This document shows, in pieces, positions 61,121 through 64,000 of a DNA stretch of 64,000 bases. The stretch is taken from assembly GCA_015063905.1 (NCBI GenBank), contig SVTF01000009.1, positions 1-64,000 of the forward strand, given 5' to 3'. The stretch is from Oscillospiraceae bacterium. Its GTDB lineage: Bacteria > Bacillota > Clostridia > Oscillospirales > CAG-272. Position 1 is the first letter of the stretch. Each line of letters starts with the position of its first letter. Under the pieces are notes generated by a model that was not told the origin of the DNA, searched no databases, and worked only from the letters and a program-made list of their open reading frames with translations. The translations under genes and the position numbers were made by a program.

Positions 61121-61149
61121 TTGCATATTTTGGAAATTTAGTGTATAAT
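61121..61149 (+). promoter_or_regulatory. promoter of the citrate synthase gene
   Basis: TTGCAT (61121-61126), 17-bp spacer, TATAAT (61144-61149). Confidence 0.7.
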
Positions 61150-61200
61150 AAGCAATAACTTTTGATTTTTCTTTTATCCTACGCGGAGGTACATATATAT

Positions 61201-62592
61201 ATGCAATTGTATTCCAAGAATTATACAAGCGATCATGATGAAAAAATAGAAAGAGAATTTCAGTCGATGCTCAATGACGCCAGAAGCGCCTACGTTATTC
61301 CCAAGCAGGCATTCGATAGTTATAGGGTAAAGCGAGGACTTAGAGAATCGGATGGCTCCAGCGTCACGGCAGGCGTTACCAGAATAGGAAACGTTCACGG
61401 TTACGTGCTTAACGAGGGTGATAAATGGGCTGACGAGGGCAGACTTGAATATCGCGGATACGAAATATCAACGCTTGTAAACAATTTTGTAAAGGAAGAT
61501 AGATTCGGATTTGAGGAGTGCGCGTTTTTGCTTTTCTTCGGACATCTTCCCGACAAAACGGAGCTTGAAGAATTTAACGACATTTTGTCGGCATATAGAA
61601 GATTGCCGCCGAGATTTACCGAGGACATAATCATGAAGGCGCCGTCTCGCTCCATTATGAATAAAATGTCCAGTGCGGTGCTTTCTCTTTATGCATACGA
61701 CGATAATCCCGATGAAACAAGTCTTGACAATATGCTTCATCAAAGCATGGAGCTGGTCGCGCGCCTGCCTGTTATCGCGGCGCAGTCTTATGCGGTATAT
61801 AAAAACGCGTTTTACGACAAAAGCCTGAATATACATAACCCCAAGGATAATCTGTCAACGGCGGAGAACTTTTTGCGAGTTATGCGTTCTGACAAGTCAT
61901 ATTCGGAGGAGGAGGCAAGGCTGCTTGACCTTTGCCTTGCGGTACACGCGGAGCATGGAGGAGGTAACTGCTCCACCTTCACCTGCCGTGTTTTGTCGTC
62001 GTCCGGAACAGATACGTATTCAGCGATAAGCGCGGCGATCGGCGCGCTTAAAGGGCCGCGCCACGGCGGAGCTAACATAAAGGTTCAGGAAATGTTTGAT
62101 GATCTTAAGGCAAATGTTGACGATATAACCGATGATGCAAAGGTAAAGAATTATATCGTGAAAATACTCAAGGGAGAGGCTTATGACGGCTCGGGACTTG
62201 TGTACGGAATGGGTCATGCAATATATACAAAGAGCGATCCCCGTGCCGTAATGCTTAAAAAGTACGCCCGAGATCTCGCCGAAAAGAAGGGATATGGCAA
62301 TGACTTTGCCTTGCTTGAGAAGATAGAACAGTATACACCGGAGCTTTTCTGTGAATATAAGGGAATAGAGAAGGACATGTGCGCAAACGTCGATCTTTAT
62401 TCGGGTCTTGTATATAGAATGCTTGATATTCCCGTTGAGATGTATACACCGCTTTTTGCCATTGCGCGTGTTGCGGGATGGTGCGCCCACAGAATGGAGG
62501 AGTACTGCACGTCCAATAAGATAATACGTCCGGGATACAAGTGTATCTCAAAGCCCAGGATCTACCAGGCGCTTGAGGAAAGAGAAGGATAA
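61201..62592 (+). CDS. gltA: citrate synthase
   Basis: A 463-residue enzyme condensing oxaloacetate and acetyl-CoA. Catalytic residues: His in HAEHGGGNCSTFT, His in GMGHAIYTKSDPRA, and the CoA-binding block ALKGPRHGGAN. The N-terminal ~50 residues are the extended clostridial type. I start at ATG 61201 (GGAGG about 11 bases before); an in-frame ATG at 61162 would add a hydrophobic tail and lies close to the transcription start. An Re-type alternative, used by some clostridia, belongs to a different fold, so this is the ordinary enzyme. It stands alone. A strong terminator follows. Confidence 0.93.
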   Translation: MQLYSKNYTSDHDEKIEREFQSMLNDARSAYVIPKQAFDSYRVKRGLRESDGSSVTAGVTRIGNVHGYVLNEGDKWADEGRLEYRGYEISTLVNNFVKEDRFGFEECAFLLFFGHLPDKTELEEFNDILSAYRRLPPRFTEDIIMKAPSRSIMNKMSSAVLSLYAYDDNPDETSLDNMLHQSMELVARLPVIAAQSYAVYKNAFYDKSLNIHNPKDNLSTAENFLRVMRSDKSYSEEEARLLDLCLAVHAEHGGGNCSTFTCRVLSSSGTDTYSAISAAIGALKGPRHGGANIKVQEMFDDLKANVDDITDDAKVKNYIVKILKGEAYDGSGLVYGMGHAIYTKSDPRAVMLKKYARDLAEKKGYGNDFALLEKIEQYTPELFCEYKGIEKDMCANVDLYSGLVYRMLDIPVEMYTPLFAIARVAGWCAHRMEEYCTSNKIIRPGYKCISKPRIYQALEEREG

Positions 62593-62608
62593 TTTGATAA
62601 TAAAAGAT

Positions 62609-62640
62609 AAAGCCGCGGCACCCTTGTAGGTCGCGGCTTT
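62609..62640 (+). terminator. terminator of the citrate synthase gene
   Basis: A 9-bp stem (AAAGCCGCG / CGCGGCTTT) is followed by TGTTTT. Confidence 0.85.
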
Positions 62641-62706
62641 TGTTTTAAACCGCGCCGAGCCAGCATATATTTTTTAGTATAAAGGACAAACATACGGAGG
62701 ATATAT

Positions 62707-64000
62707 ATGTCGGTGTCGTTAAAGGATGAACTGAATGCGGGCGGCAGAAACGGGGTCGTGCCGCAAAAAAGAATGGGGCTTTGTGCCAAGGAGGTGGAGC
62801 GCTCGCGAATCGAGCATGGAAGCAACGCGCTGTCGGCAAAAAAGGGAAAAAGCTTTTTTAGGCGATTCATTTCTAATCTTGGAGATCCTGTGATCAAGAT
62901 ACTCATTGGAGCGCTTGTTGTAAATCTGATATTTATGTCGGGAAAAGCCGATTGGATAGAAACAGCGGGCATAGCGGTTTCTATTTTGTTGGCAACGCTT
63001 ATATCGACATCCTCAGAGCATGGGTCAGAGGCGGCGTTTGCCAGATTGAACGAGCAATGCGCAAGGTCGCACTCTCGTGTAATACGTGATGGGGAGATAC
63101 GGGAAATAGATATAAGTGAGGTCGTGGTTGGTGACGTTTTGTTAGTTGGAGCGGGAGAGCAGATCTCCGCAGACGGCGAGCTGATAGAGGGTGAGCTTCG
63201 GGTGGATCAGTCGTCAATGACGGGAGAGAGCCGCGAGATCAGAAAGCGTGTAAAGCAAGCAACGGATGCCACTGACGAGCTTCCGTCATCATCATACTAT
63301 TGCCTTCGCGGATGTACTGTGATATCGGGGAGCGGTGTAATAAGGGTCACGCGTGTAGGAGATGCCACGTTCCTTGGCGGCATTTCCAGGGAGATACAGA
63401 CGGAAACGCGCCAAAGTCCGCTAAAATTAAGGCTGACAAAGCTGGCACGGCAGATAAGCACACTAGGATATATCCTCGCTTTACTTGTTGCCGTTGTGTA
63501 TTTGTTTTCCACCTTTGTGATAGATAGCGCGTTTGACGTGGAGATAATAAAATATAAGCTGACAAGCATAGATTTTGTTTTTTCACACCTGCTACACGCG
63601 TTAACTCTGGGGCTTACGGTTTTGGTGGTCGCGGTGCCGGAGGGGCTTCCAATGATGATATCTGTGGTTTTGTCCTCAAACATCAAAAAAATGGTGCGCG
63701 ACAACGTTCTTGTGCGCAAGCCCGTTGGAATAGAGGCGGCGGGGAGTATGAATATTTTGTTTACGGATAAAACGGGAACACTTACAGAAGGCAGATTGGA
63801 GGTTGGCGGAATATACCTCGGCGATGGAACGGCATTTTCAGGAGTGCATGCCCTGCGGCAGTGTGATGGGATATATAAAAGCTACGTTATGAGTGGATTT
63901 GCCAATACGTCCAGTGCTCAGAGCAGAGGCAAAAGGGCTACGGGAGGTAACTCCACCGATCGCGCCATACTTTCTTCGGTTTTACAGGATGGGGCGAGAA
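62707..64000 (+). CDS. P-type cation ATPase, N-terminal part
   Basis: The gene runs off the right edge; 431 codons are visible from ATG 62707 behind GGAGG. Order: cation-ATPase N-domain (~20-60), TM1-2 (~70-105), actuator domain with SSMTGESRE, TM3-4 with VPEGLP, and the phosphorylation site DKTGTLTEG (~354). The VPEGLP in TM4 and the overall order fit type P2A (calcium pump) ATPases, including the bacterial LMCA1 group. The nucleotide-binding part and TM5-10 are outside the window, so the ion cannot be confirmed. Confidence 0.9.
   Translation, partial: MSVSLKDELNAGGRNGVVPQKRMGLCAKEVERSRIEHGSNALSAKKGKSFFRRFISNLGDPVIKILIGALVVNLIFMSGKADWIETAGIAVSILLATLISTSSEHGSEAAFARLNEQCARSHSRVIRDGEIREIDISEVVVGDVLLVGAGEQISADGELIEGELRVDQSSMTGESREIRKRVKQATDATDELPSSSYYCLRGCTVISGSGVIRVTRVGDATFLGGISREIQTETRQSPLKLRLTKLARQISTLGYILALLVAVVYLFSTFVIDSAFDVEIIKYKLTSIDFVFSHLLHALTLGLTVLVVAVPEGLPMMISVVLSSNIKKMVRDNVLVRKPVGIEAAGSMNILFTDKTGTLTEGRLEVGGIYLGDGTAFSGVHALRQCDGIYKSYVMSGFANTSSAQSRGKRATGGNSTDRAILSSVLQDGAR

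Overview
The window looks like chromosome of an anaerobic, gut-type clostridial Firmicute (Bacillota, class Clostridia); genus cannot be read from the sequence. The evidence is a SCIFF ranthipeptide precursor with its radical SAM maturase (a near-signature of Clostridia), a rubredoxin/reverse-rubrerythrin/ferritin oxygen-defence set, strong AGGAGG-type ribosome sites, many sigma-A promoters with exact 17-bp spacers (TTGACA-N17-TATAAT), short intrinsic terminators, lipoproteins with Thr/Glu-rich linkers, and a plant- or mucus-glycan flavoured gene set. No prophage, insertion sequence, CRISPR array or rRNA operon was seen.

Layout. 0-5 kb: end of a collagen-like surface protein, two very small genes, and a tandem pair of CE2-like SGNH esterases (one a lipoprotein, one cytoplasmic). 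4.5-9.8 kb: a MATE exporter and a heterodimeric ABC exporter. 10-15 kb: an ECF-like sigma factor with a very long C-terminal extension, flanked by an inverted 37-bp repeat, then an MFS/GH2 sugar operon. 15-18 kb: the SCIFF peptide, its maturase and an Orn/Lys/Arg decarboxylase-fold enzyme. 18-23 kb: a Na/phosphate transporter and an orphan Wzz/Wzy polysaccharide pair. 23-26 kb: DJ-1, a probably inactive CPBP protein and glutamine synthetase. 26-31 kb: a hairpin-rich intergenic repeat, then an AraC regulator divergent from a three-gene operon (two AP2-type sugar isomerases plus a Gfo/Idh/MocA dehydrogenase), a metallophosphoesterase and a DUF1919-like protein. 32-33 kb: tRNA-Arg(CCG) and tRNA-Gln(CTG), divergent, with decayed tRNA 3' fragments and two 141-bp tandem repeats. 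33-40 kb: a lipoprotein, an ABM monooxygenase-like protein, an unrecognised glycosidase-like protein, two OPA-like MFS transporters and a sugar acetyltransferase. 40-43 kb: pgk and tpiA. 43-51 kb: an OB-fold lipoprotein, a putative glycosidase and a 1176-residue surface protein. 51-55 kb: a small Cys-rich protein, a two-HTH regulator with twin palindromic operators, and the oxidative-stress cluster under an Rrf2 regulator. 55-64 kb: rbfA-nrnA, an LRR lipoprotein, a ComM/YifB ATPase, a Mn-type CDF exporter, citrate synthase and the start of a P-type ATPase.

Functional reading. Carbohydrate capture (esterases, GH2, putative GHs, MFS carriers, AraC operon) feeds central metabolism (pgk, tpiA, citrate synthase, glnA). 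Oxygen defence and metal export support an anaerobe meeting occasional oxygen. The items most worth follow-up are the sigma factor with a built-in C-terminal module, the tRNA-derived repeat region, the hairpin that masks a ribosome site before an Asn-rich micro-protein, the twin-operator regulator, and the terminator placed between the SCIFF peptide and its maturase.
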